From Cyanobacteria bacterium OH_CBrB_359 (GTDB taxonomy: Bacteria; Cyanobacteriota; Vampirovibrionia; Gastranaerophilales; Gastranaerophilaceae): 64,000 bases of DNA. The stretch covers positions 256,211-320,210 of the forward strand of contig JAEZET010000003.1 in assembly GCA_023433065.1 (NCBI GenBank), given 5' to 3'. This document shows positions 54,603 to 62,086 of the stretch, one piece after another. The notes below the pieces were generated by a model. That model saw only the letters and a program-made list of their open reading frames with translations, was not told the DNA's origin and did no database searches. Each line of letters starts with the position of its first letter. The stretch's first letter is position 1. The position numbers and the translations under genes are program-made.

Positions 54603-54627
54603 AGGGCAATATTGCCCTCTTTTTTTT
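54603..54627 (+). terminator. Strong rightward intrinsic terminator without upstream gene
   Basis: AGGGCAATATTGCCCT (54603-54618) is a perfect palindrome followed by C and eight T residues (54620-54627). The T-run lies on the plus strand side only; on the minus strand the hairpin is followed by TTGCTG, so it does not suit the leftward pth gene. The nearest plus-strand gene ends 600 bases before it, at 54004. Confidence 0.7.
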
Positions 54628-55186
54628 AGTTAAATTTATTTTGGGCGTTATTTATTCCTTCTGCTAGATATATAGTTATAGCATCCATTGATTTATTTAT
54701 TGCGGTTGCAAGAAGCTCCTGCTCTTTTTTAGAAAAATTTTGCAAAACAAAAGCTTCTGATGCAAGGAGTGGAGGCTGAGGACCTATTCCTACTTTTAAT
54801 CTGTCAAATGTGTCAGTATTTAAATTATAAATTACCGATTTAATACCATTATGTCCGCCGTCAGAGCCTTTCTCTCTAAATCTTAATGTGCCTAGATTGA
54901 TTGAGATATCATCGTAAATTAAAAGTAAATCTTTTGGTTTTAAATTGTAATAGTTAACAAATTCTCTTATGGCATTACCTGATAAGTTCATATAAGTTTG
55001 TGGCTTTAAAATAAATATTTTTTCATTATTATAATTAAAATTGCCGATTTCTGAATTGAATTTTGAATCAAATTTAAAAGCAACATTAAATTTCGATGCA
55101 AAATAGTCTGCAATCATGAACCCGATATTATGCCTATTATTCCTGTATTTATCGCCTGGATTTCCCAGAGCAGCTATAACTTTCAT
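54626..55186 (-). CDS. pth: Peptidyl-tRNA hydrolase
   Basis: A 186-residue enzyme releasing tRNA from peptidyl-tRNAs that drop off the ribosome. Signatures: ALGNPGDKYRNNRHNIGFMI with the catalytic His near residue 20, KPQTYMNLSGNAI, and LLIYDDISINLGTLRFREKG, then SDGGHNGIKSV. The size is normal and all key residues are present. It appears monocistronic and divergent from the XRE regulator. Confidence 0.97.
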   Translation of the reverse strand: MKVIAALGNPGDKYRNNRHNIGFMIADYFASKFNVAFKFDSKFNSEIGNFNYNNEKIFILKPQTYMNLSGNAIREFVNYYNLKPKDLLLIYDDISINLGTLRFREKGSDGGHNGIKSVIYNLNTDTFDRLKVGIGPQPPLLASEAFVLQNFSKKEQELLATAINKSMDAITIYLAEGINNAQNKFN

Positions 55187-55312
55187 AATTTTTACCTTTA
55201 GTTTAGTTGATTATATATAGAATCACTCTTATTACTTGGCTCAAGTTGCTAATTCAAAAAATGTAAAAAGAGTTTATTTATATAAATATATATTATTAGA
55301 GGGAGGAAAGTT

Positions 55313-55888
55313 ATGTCAACCAAAAACAAATCAATAATAAATCTAAAAAGCAGCGAAAAACTCCTGAATTTCCTGGAATCAAATCATTTACATAAAAAAG
55401 ACTTTGCACAAATGATAGGTGTAACTCTCTCTTATGTTTATAATTTAATAGACAATACTATTCCTTTCTCAACCAGAAGCACAACCCTTGAGAGGATTGC
55501 GGTTGTTATGGATACAAAGCCAGAAGAATTTGTTGAATATAAAATCCCTCAAGAGCCCATTCTAATTGATGAAGCTGTTGAGTTTATAAAAGATAAGCAG
55601 CAGAGCAAAAATCTCTCCACAGTTCAACTATTAAAGGCTTTTCCAAGAAAAAAACGAGTAGAAATTGTTGATATTTTGAGAGGCGCAAGGCCAATCCCTC
55701 TGGATTGGAAAGAATTGTCCTTAATTGCTCAAGTGCTTGATATATCAAAAGAAGAAATATATCCGTTTTGGGAAAATCGCTTAAGACAGCTAATGCAAAA
55801 TGCTGGTATGAATCTGCAGTCAAATTCCGAGCTAATAAATGCAATGTTTGCATGCTCAAGGGAATTTATTCATTCATACAAAAGATAA
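55313..55888 (+). CDS. XRE-type helix-turn-helix regulator, two HTH-like domains
   Basis: A 191-residue protein with a Cro/CI-type HTH near residues 12-65 (FAQMIGVTLSYVYNLIDN, TTLERIAVVMDTKPEEFVEY). A second, more divergent copy follows at about 95-150 (STVQLLKAFPRKKRVEIVDI, then ELSLIAQVLDISKEEIYPFW). The C-terminal 30 residues are unassigned. A very good ribosome site (GAGGGAGGAAAG) precedes the ATG. A TATTTATATAAATA box lies 25 bases upstream, but the second block of the shared motif is missing. Target genes are unknown. Confidence 0.75.
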   Translation: MSTKNKSIINLKSSEKLLNFLESNHLHKKDFAQMIGVTLSYVYNLIDNTIPFSTRSTTLERIAVVMDTKPEEFVEYKIPQEPILIDEAVEFIKDKQQSKNLSTVQLLKAFPRKKRVEIVDILRGARPIPLDWKELSLIAQVLDISKEEIYPFWENRLRQLMQNAGMNLQSNSELINAMFACSREFIHSYKR

Positions 55889-55889
55889 G

Positions 55890-56735
55890 TTAAATTTTTA
55901 TTTTATTAATTTCTACTTTAACGTTTAGTGGTCGAGAGAAAAGCTTTTTATCATAAGAAATTTTAACAATTTGATAAGTTCCTGGCTGTTCTATTAGAGA
56001 TTGAACTGAAATGTGATAAATGCCGTTTTCATCAATTGTTGTTTTTTCTTTATGGTAGTGTCCTGATGAAATCAAAACTATATTTTTATGAGTTTTTATA
56101 ATATTTAGATATCTATTTGGGTTAATAATAGTATGAGTATAATTTTCGTATGGTGGAATTATGGGAAAATGTTGGAACAGTAATACCATTTTTGTTTTAT
56201 TTTTACTTAAAATTTCATCCAACCAGTTTAGCATCTCATCTGTATATTCTCCATGAGTGCTTGGTGCAAAAGGCATTGCGCCATCAACAACAATCGCAAT
56301 CGTATCTTTGTTAGGATAAAAATAGTAATAAGGAGCTTTAAATTTTTGGTATGGGTTATATTCGTTTATATAATTAATGTATTCCTTCTTTGGTATGCCG
56401 GATAGTTTGTATGCATCGTGGTTCCCCAGCACAAAATAATATGGGTTCATTAATTTACGAGTAGTTCTAAGAAAGTTAACCAGATTTTCTTCATTTGATT
56501 TGTCGATATTATCACCTAAAAAAACTGTAAATAATGGGTCTTGTTTGTTAATTGAATTTACCGCATATTCAAGGTTTTTTTCACATAAACTTAAATCTCT
56601 GTTGCTTTGTTTACTAGGACATTGAGTATAATGTATGTCTGTTAACTGAGCAAATTTAAATGATTTAGCATCTGTCGGATTTGCAATTATAAATGCAAAA
56701 AATATTACAAATAAAAAATATATTTTAACTTTCAT
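55890..56735 (-). CDS. Exported calcineurin-like metallophosphoesterase
   Basis: A 281-residue enzyme with a signal peptide (KVKIYFLFVIFFAFIIANPT) and the metal motifs of the calcineurin superfamily: AQLTDIHYTQ near residue 29-38 (D-x-H), FLGDNIDKSNEE (GD), LGNHDAYKL (GNHD), FQHFPIIPP and ISSGHYHKE (GHxH). It should hydrolyse phosphomono- or diesters in the periplasm; the substrate is unknown. The start codon overlaps the end of the MshEN-like gene by 11 bases, so the two are translationally coupled. Confidence 0.88.
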   Translation of the reverse strand: MKVKIYFLFVIFFAFIIANPTDAKSFKFAQLTDIHYTQCPSKQSNRDLSLCEKNLEYAVNSINKQDPLFTVFLGDNIDKSNEENLVNFLRTTRKLMNPYYFVLGNHDAYKLSGIPKKEYINYINEYNPYQKFKAPYYYFYPNKDTIAIVVDGAMPFAPSTHGEYTDEMLNWLDEILSKNKTKMVLLFQHFPIIPPYENYTHTIINPNRYLNIIKTHKNIVLISSGHYHKEKTTIDENGIYHISVQSLIEQPGTYQIVKISYDKKLFSRPLNVKVEINKIKI

Positions 56736-56976
56736 ATAAATTTTCTATGTTGGATTTAATAAAATCTTGTACAGCAAGTGCTTGATTTAAATCTTCGTTA
56801 GTAATAATTTTCATCAATATAAAAATTTCTCCAATTTGGATTTTTTTAAATTTTTGCGCATCTAATGCCATAGAAAGATGAATTAAATTTATTTTTCCTG
56901 ATTCAATTAAAATTTCCCCCAACTTAAGGGATTCTTGAACATCTCTCCAATCATTTAGATTATATAAATTTTTCAT
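56725..56976 (-). CDS. Stand-alone MshEN/GspE N-terminal-like domain protein
   Basis: An 83-residue protein that is little more than one domain resembling the N-terminal domain of GspE/PilB/MshE ATPases: LKLGEILIESGKINLIHLSM, followed by ALDAQKF, then IQIGEIFILMKIITNEDLNQ, followed by ALAVQ. These are the two LGExLxxxGxxxxxxLxxALxxQ half-motifs. In MshE this fold binds cyclic di-GMP. No ATPase domain follows. I start it at the ATG at 56976 since the upstream in-frame codons run through a terminator hairpin. It overlaps the phosphoesterase start. Confidence 0.65.
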   Translation of the reverse strand: MKNLYNLNDWRDVQESLKLGEILIESGKINLIHLSMALDAQKFKKIQIGEIFILMKIITNEDLNQALAVQDFIKSNIENLYES

Positions 56977-56990
56977 AATCCGATTATAAC

Positions 56991-57021
56991 AAAAAATCGG
57001 TGTTTTAGGCACCGTTTTTTT
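56991..57021 (-). terminator. Intrinsic terminator between the FKG gene and MshEN gene
   Basis: On the minus strand CGGTG-CCTAAAA-CACCG (57014-56998) is followed by A and six T residues; T residues also flank the plus-strand side (57015-57021). It ends the 57040 transcript and may work in both directions. Confidence 0.75.
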
Positions 57022-57039
57022 AATATTATTATTAATTAA

Positions 57040-57327
57040 CTACGCATAGTAGCTTAATTCTCTAGCAAGGATATTTTCTTGTCCGTTAATTTCTTGTCCA
57101 AAAATATTACTGACTTCTGCAGGAGCTTTACCATTTTGGTAGTTTTCAGAAAGATTTTTTGTTTTGCTAAGATCAACAATAGGTGTTACAACCCTTGTAT
57201 CTGTAGGGTTAACGCCAGTACCTTTAAACGCGAAAAAGTTTGTGTTAACCTTATTTCTGTTGTTTTCATTGCTGGTTAACGGTTGTATGTAATATGTTGA
57301 ATTCGCTTTAATTCTTTCAACGTCCAT
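57040..57327 (-). CDS. Small unknown protein with N-terminal FKG leader
   Basis: A 95-residue protein with no recognised family. The N-terminal third is polar and Asn-rich (QPLTSNENNRNKVNTNFFAF), reaching FFAFKGTGVN at residues 31-40. The rest is polar (VVTPIVDLSKTKNLSENYQN) and mostly predicted disordered, ending in a short helix. There is no signal peptide or membrane helix. It has its own promoter-like two-block element (57349-57384), a ribosome site (AGGAG) and a terminator (56991-57021), so it is a complete single-gene unit. Confidence 0.6.
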   Translation of the reverse strand: MDVERIKANSTYYIQPLTSNENNRNKVNTNFFAFKGTGVNPTDTRVVTPIVDLSKTKNLSENYQNGKAPAEVSNIFGQEINGQENILARELSYYA

Positions 57328-57348
57328 ATCTTTGCCTATAGTTCTCCT

Positions 57349-57384
57349 TATATAAATAAAAACATTTTTTCAATAATATTTGCG
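57349..57384 (-). promoter_or_regulatory. Two-block promoter-like element, copy 8
   Basis: On the minus strand CGCAAATATTATTG (57384-57371) begins 22 bases before TTTTTATTTATATA (57362-57349), with 21 bases to the start codon. AGGAG lies between. It is one of the best matches to the reference copy at 43042. Confidence 0.55.
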
Positions 57385-57439
57385 TATAATTCAATTTTTT
57401 TTACAAACTTAATATTTTTTACTATGCTAGAATGCAAAT

Positions 57440-58618
57440 ATGTATAAAAAGTATGAAAACGAACTTAATATCTTAAAATCACATTCTTTGACAAGAGAAT
57501 TATCAGACATTCAAAAACAAGGTAAATTTATAATAAAAGATGGCAAAAAATTTTTAAATTTATCTTCAAATGACTATTTAGGAATTGCCGAAGATTATAA
57601 TATAATCAATACATTTTTAAAAGATTGTGATTATTCTTTTGGTTCAGCCTCGGCGAGGTTACTAACAGGCACTTCTCCTGTTTACTCTAAACTTGAATCA
57701 TATATTTCAAAAATGTATTCAAAAGAAGATTGTTTGCTTTTTAATAGTGGATACCATGCTAATATTGGAACTGTTTCTTCTTTTCTGCAAAAAAATGATG
57801 CCATCTTTCTTGATAAATTAGATCATGCCAGTATAATTGACGGAATGAAGTTGAGCGGAGCTGATTTTTATCGTTATAAGCATTTAAATTATGACGATTT
57901 AGAAGTTTTGCTTGCAAAACATAGACATAAATATGAGAATGCAATAATTTTCACTGAATCTTTATTTAGTATGGATGGAGATATTGCAGATTTAAACAAA
58001 TTAATTGAGTTAAAGAAGAAATATAATGCTTTATTGTTCGTTGATGAAGCACATGCTTTCGGTGTATATGGCAACAGTGCATTAGGAATTTGTGAGCTCC
58101 AAAAATGCATTCAAGATATTGATTTAATAATTGCAACTTTCGGTAAAGCTATAGGGTCTGTTGGCGCTTTTGCTTGTGGAAAATCAACATTAATTGATTA
58201 TTTGAAAAATAAAGCAAGAAGCTTCATTTTTTCTACATCTTTGCCAGAAGTTAATATTGCTTATTCTCTTTATATATTAGAGCATGTCTTGCCAAACAGT
58301 TTACCTTTAAGAGAAGCTTTAATTGAAAATTCAAGATATTTTAGGCAAACGCTATCAAATCTTGCCATAGAAACTCCAAGTTCATCATATATTGTTCCTA
58401 TTATAGTAGGAGAGAGTGATATGACAATTAAAATTTGCGATGCAATAAAGGATTCCGGATATTATGTTTTGCCTATTAGATACCCAACTGTTGCTAAAAA
58501 CAAAGCCAGGATTAGATTTTCGCTTAGGGCTGACATAACAAAATTGGAAATTGATGATGTGATTTCCATTTTGCAGAAACAGCCAATGATAAAAGTCCAT
58601 GCTAAACTTAACAAGTAA
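57440..58618 (+). CDS. bioF: 8-amino-7-oxononanoate synthase (BioF/KBL family)
   Basis: A 392-residue alpha-oxoamine synthase. LSSNDYLGIA, GSASARLLTGTSPVYSKLE, FNSGYHANIGT, LDKLDHASIIDGMK, ESLFSMDGDIA, FVDEAHAFGVYG and the PLP Lys in IATFGKAIGSVGAFACG are present, with the late motif LPIRYPTVAKNKARIRFSLR, which fits BioF better than glycine C-acetyltransferase. BioF condenses pimeloyl-ACP/CoA with alanine in biotin synthesis. No other bio gene is nearby, so a KBL or serine palmitoyltransferase-like role remains possible. Confidence 0.8.
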   Translation: MYKKYENELNILKSHSLTRELSDIQKQGKFIIKDGKKFLNLSSNDYLGIAEDYNIINTFLKDCDYSFGSASARLLTGTSPVYSKLESYISKMYSKEDCLLFNSGYHANIGTVSSFLQKNDAIFLDKLDHASIIDGMKLSGADFYRYKHLNYDDLEVLLAKHRHKYENAIIFTESLFSMDGDIADLNKLIELKKKYNALLFVDEAHAFGVYGNSALGICELQKCIQDIDLIIATFGKAIGSVGAFACGKSTLIDYLKNKARSFIFSTSLPEVNIAYSLYILEHVLPNSLPLREALIENSRYFRQTLSNLAIETPSSSYIVPIIVGESDMTIKICDAIKDSGYYVLPIRYPTVAKNKARIRFSLRADITKLEIDDVISILQKQPMIKVHAKLNK

Positions 58619-58665
58619 TTGCAAGATAATATTTATATGCTATAAATAAATTATAGACAACAATT

Positions 58666-58739
<74 letters not shown>

Positions 58740-58862
58740 TTTTTAATTTAGTTGTCTAATATAGCTAAACCTAATATATTTAAATCATTTACTATTTATA
58801 ATATAAATGCTAGTATATTTTAACTAAAATCTTAAACTTAATTTTACATTTAATGAGGTTTT

Positions 58863-60401
58863 ATGTTCCAAATAAAAGAGAAACATATTAATTTAATAAA
58901 TATTTTTATCTATCTTTTGCTTGTTATTTTTACCTCCTTTATTTTGAGAAATTTAACTTCTTGGTGTGAAGAACTTCTTATGTATCCTCCTTTGTCTTGG
59001 AGTGACCTTTTTCATCATCCTGATCATGGCAGTTATTTGACTTATTATATTGACTTATTTATGACGTGGAAGTTACCAAAATTATTACATATTCATCCAC
59101 AGGATTTTGTGTGTACATATGGTGCAGTATTCAGGTCTATTTTGTTTGTTTTATTTTGCTATTTTTTATCTTTATTAACTTTCATAAATAACAAAAGAAC
59201 CATTCTGCATTCAGTTATTTTTTTGATATGTTATTTCGCTGTTTGGGCAGGCATATCGCGGAATTTCCATGACATTGTTAACTTCGCGGCTTTTTCAAGA
59301 ATGTATATTCCATTTATCTTTTTTGCTTTATTCTGGGTAGGTTATAGCAAGTATTTTATAAATGTCTATGATGCTCATAAACCTACTAGAGATTTTTATT
59401 TTTTATGCATAATTGCTTTTATACTTGGCAGTGTTTTTGAAGTAACTACGGTTATATCTGTTTTAGGATGTTTATTAGTTATTTTGTACAATAAAATAAA
59501 TCACATAAAAAATACTAAATTTGTAATTTTACCATTTATTTTTTTACTTCTCGGGGCATATATTTTATTTTCTAATACTGAATTTTTAATGCATTGTCAA
59601 ACAAAAAGTCATTTCGAAAATTATAACGGTGTTATTATAAATCTAAAACAATACAAAGATTTCTTTTATATTTATTATAAAGAGATTATTAAAGCTAATT
59701 GGATTTGTTATATTATAATCATATTTTCGACTATGTTTGGGTTTATAATTGATAAATCAGAAAAATCAGTAAGAATAGAATGGCTATCTTTATTTTTAAC
59801 AATCGGGTTCCTAATGTTTTTTATTTTACTCATTTTTATGGGAAAAACAAATTACGATGGTGGATGGTGGGTTGAGCATTGGGGTTTAAAAGGAACAATC
59901 AGATTTTGTCTTTTGGTCCCTGTATTTTTAAGTGTTTCTACAATTGTGCACAAGATTCAATATAAAAATTTAACTTCATTTGCTGCTATAGTTGCATTTT
60001 TAGTCTTAATTTTAGTTCTTGTCAGTCAACGTTATCTAGCCTTATATCAAAATATTATAGATTTTACGTACAATAGGAGAGTTGCTTTTTATAAAAGTGA
60101 AAAAACAGCATTGTACCAGTTTTATAAAGAGAACAATATTGTTTATGTGCCAATGGTTAATCCCATAGAAATTATTGATACTTATCCATACTATTATGTA
60201 GCTGTCTATAAAATTCCCAAAAAACAAATATCGATTTTCTATAAGTCTGTGAAAGATGCAAATAAAGTTGATAATATAAAAGCGCTGTTTGATAAATATC
60301 CAGAACTGAAGAAGTGCATTTTTACTGAACAAGAACTTAAAGAACTCAAATTTAGTAGACTTTATGACAAAGATTTTGTATTACGTACCGGTAATGATTA
60401 A
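58863..60401 (+). CDS. Polytopic membrane protein, possible GT-C-type enzyme
   Basis: A 512-residue protein with about 11 predicted membrane helices and a soluble C-terminal domain (residues about 400-512). The first loop (LTSWCEELLMYPPLSWSDLF, then HHPDHGSYL) is acidic and His-rich, and the overall layout resembles GT-C glycosyltransferases such as the one at 5450-7120, but no catalytic motif is certain. A ribosome site (GAGG) precedes the ATG. It stands alone after tRNA-Arg. A polymerase or flippase of surface glycans is an alternative. Confidence 0.5.
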   Translation: MFQIKEKHINLINIFIYLLLVIFTSFILRNLTSWCEELLMYPPLSWSDLFHHPDHGSYLTYYIDLFMTWKLPKLLHIHPQDFVCTYGAVFRSILFVLFCYFLSLLTFINNKRTILHSVIFLICYFAVWAGISRNFHDIVNFAAFSRMYIPFIFFALFWVGYSKYFINVYDAHKPTRDFYFLCIIAFILGSVFEVTTVISVLGCLLVILYNKINHIKNTKFVILPFIFLLLGAYILFSNTEFLMHCQTKSHFENYNGVIINLKQYKDFFYIYYKEIIKANWICYIIIIFSTMFGFIIDKSEKSVRIEWLSLFLTIGFLMFFILLIFMGKTNYDGGWWVEHWGLKGTIRFCLLVPVFLSVSTIVHKIQYKNLTSFAAIVAFLVLILVLVSQRYLALYQNIIDFTYNRRVAFYKSEKTALYQFYKENNIVYVPMVNPIEIIDTYPYYYVAVYKIPKKQISIFYKSVKDANKVDNIKALFDKYPELKKCIFTEQELKELKFSRLYDKDFVLRTGND

Positions 60402-60421
60402 TTCTGATAATCTTATATTTA

Positions 60422-61132
60422 TTAAGTAGAATCACTGCTTACTAAATTTGTTGGAGATTTCAGGCAATTTATAAGTTCATTTTCAAAAGTTGACCTAACG
60501 AATCTGCCGTTATTGACAACATATCCTCGATATAAGCCTGAGCCACATACATATGTTGAGAAAACTCCCACTCCTGCTTCAAATGTACCAGCTCCTATTC
60601 CTTCCCAGGCTTCCATTGCTTCCGCATCAGTATCCGCTTCATTTGCTTTCTCAGCTGAATTTACGACGTCCTTTATACCTTTTGCAATAAGTCCAACACC
60701 TGCTACAACTCCTATTGCTAAGGCAAGAGGAGGGCATAAAAAAGCCAGTACAGAAGTAATAGCGACCCCTGCAATTGCTCCCATAAGTTTTTTGGGATTA
60801 GAGGCTATATCTTTTATTGTTCCTGTAATAGTTTTACATATTCCTTCAAAAAAATTTGAAATTTTTTGTCCAAAACTTATCATTCCATCGTCTTTTCCAT
60901 CTGTACAAACATTGTCGTTTCCTGAAAGCCATCCATCTATACCATATTCATGCATAAGTGGCTTGCCGGTTAAATCAATTTGAGACTTATACAAGTCATT
61001 AACTGCACTGTGTCCCTCATTTTTAATTAAATTGTTTATAAGAGAGGTTCCAAAACCAAATTTTTCTAAAATCCTTGTTTGGGCATTGTTTTTTGATGCT
61101 TCAAGCCCAAAGCTTAAAAAGCTGCTAACCAT
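60422..61132 (-). CDS. Unknown protein with Ca-loop-like segment and hydrophobic hairpin
   Basis: A 236-residue protein without a recognised family or signal peptide. Residues about 68-90 (GNDNVCTDGKDDGMISFGQK) resemble an Asp/Asn-rich calcium loop. A hydrophobic Gly/Ala hairpin follows (GAIAGVAITSVLAFLCPPLA, then LAIGVVAGVGLIAKGI), similar in type to the 48426 protein. The C-terminus holds two cysteines. A toxin- or effector-like membrane-inserting protein is conceivable but not shown. The two-block element is at 61159-61194. Confidence 0.55.
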   Translation of the reverse strand: MVSSFLSFGLEASKNNAQTRILEKFGFGTSLINNLIKNEGHSAVNDLYKSQIDLTGKPLMHEYGIDGWLSGNDNVCTDGKDDGMISFGQKISNFFEGICKTITGTIKDIASNPKKLMGAIAGVAITSVLAFLCPPLALAIGVVAGVGLIAKGIKDVVNSAEKANEADTDAEAMEAWEGIGAGTFEAGVGVFSTYVCGSGLYRGYVVNNGRFVRSTFENELINCLKSPTNLVSSDST

Positions 61133-61158
61133 AAAATTACTACCATTTACTACACTTC

Positions 61159-61194
61159 TTTATATATAAAAAAAAATTTTGCCAGAGAATTGAC
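61159..61194 (-). promoter_or_regulatory. Two-block promoter-like element, copy 9
   Basis: On the minus strand GTCAATTCTCTGGC (61194-61181) begins 22 bases before TTTTTATATATAAA (61172-61159), with 26 bases to the start codon. The downstream block is good; the upstream block shares only (G)xCAATT. Confidence 0.45.
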
Positions 61195-61314
61195 AGTTAG
61201 TAATAAATTCTTAATAATTTTTATAAATGATTTGATGTCCCAATTCCTTATATGACTTGAATTTATAAGTGCATCGATGTAAAATATAAGAATAAATTAA
61301 ATAGAATATAAAAT

Positions 61315-61388
61315 GCCCCTGTAGCTCAGATGGATAGAGCGATAGCGTCCTAAGCTGTGCGTCGTTGGTTCGAATCCAATCAGGGGTA
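61315..61388 (+). tRNA. tRNA-Arg (anticodon CCT)
   Basis: A complete cloverleaf: acceptor GCCCCTG pairs with CAGGGGT (first pair G-U), then discriminator A. The D arm is GCTC-AGATGGATA-GAGC. The anticodon stem ATAGC/GCTGT has loop GTCCTAA, which puts CCT at 34-36; the T arm is GTTGG-TTCGAAT-CCAAT. CCA is not encoded. It reads AGG. The last bases lie 15 bases from the end of the convergent unknown gene. Confidence 0.93.
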
Positions 61389-61403
61389 TATAATATTTTA
61401 ATA

Positions 61404-62057
61404 TTATTTTCTAAATAACATACTATAAAATTGTCCTAAAACATTTTTAGATTCGTTTGAATGTAATTGTCTTGTCGATTCCCAAGAAGGCATAACGACT
61501 CTTTTATCATCAGGAGTGACATACCAGTATTTTGTTGAGCTAAGAATTTTTTCATCAACTAAACCTGCTTTAGTGACTTTCTGTAAATCTTTATATGCCG
61601 CAAGTAAGCTTTCTCTAGGAATAGTTTGATAGGCCTCATTAAAAGGAATGAGATCGCCTGAGGATGTACCGTGAATTCTGGAGACTATGTAGACTTCATT
61701 ATTTTTTACAATTGTTTTCATATGCTCAGGTGTAATTCCTAATTTTAATTTACTTAATCTTTTCATATTCTCAGCATACGGTAAACCGTATGATTTCAAA
61801 AGATTTTGTATGGTATAGTCTCCATGTTTAAATAACACTCCTTCTTGGATTGTAAAATTGCCATTCTCTGCCGAATCTATTAAAAAAGATGTGGCTTCGT
61901 CTGCCGTTTCCAATCCTTGGATTTTAGTTATTACGTCATTTATAAATTTATCATCTGTGTAAGTTTTAGGTGTCATAATACGTCCTTTCGGAATTCTGCT
62001 TGTAAATGAGATGCTATTAATTATGGGATTTCTTATGCTATTAAAAAAAGTTTTCAT
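61404..62057 (-). CDS. Unknown protein, second gene of the right-edge block
   Basis: A 217-residue protein with no recognised family. The N-terminus (MKTFFNSIRNPIINSISFTS) is Asn/Ser-rich and runs into RIPKG, loosely like the leaders of other unknown proteins. The middle is helical; the C-terminal part (KAGLVDEKILSSTKYWYVTP, then DDKRVVMPSWE) has a strand-turn-strand pattern. A ribosome site (AAGGAT) precedes the ATG. It begins 29 bases after the large gene at 62087 on the same strand, so the two form one transcript. Confidence 0.55.
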   Translation of the reverse strand: MKTFFNSIRNPIINSISFTSRIPKGRIMTPKTYTDDKFINDVITKIQGLETADEATSFLIDSAENGNFTIQEGVLFKHGDYTIQNLLKSYGLPYAENMKRLSKLKLGITPEHMKTIVKNNEVYIVSRIHGTSSGDLIPFNEAYQTIPRESLLAAYKDLQKVTKAGLVDEKILSSTKYWYVTPDDKRVVMPSWESTRQLHSNESKNVLGQFYSMLFRK

Positions 62058-62086
62058 TTTATTTATCCTTTTTTCTTATTATATCA

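Noticed and set aside
55275..55288. TATTTATATAAATA before the XRE regulator as a tenth copy of the two-block element
   Set aside because: The downstream block and its distance to the ATG fit, but the upstream block is absent at 21-23 bases; the nearest GCTAATT is 27 bases away.
58740..61314. Integrative element between the two tRNA-Arg genes
   Set aside because: No integrase and no repeated tRNA 3' end were found; the T-arm and acceptor ends of the two tRNAs differ.
61404..62057. Kinase-like C-lobe in the 61404 protein (GLVDEKILSSTKYWYVTPDD)
   Set aside because: The strand-turn-strand pattern is suggestive, but no HRD, DFG or Lys-Glu pair can be placed, so no kinase is claimed.
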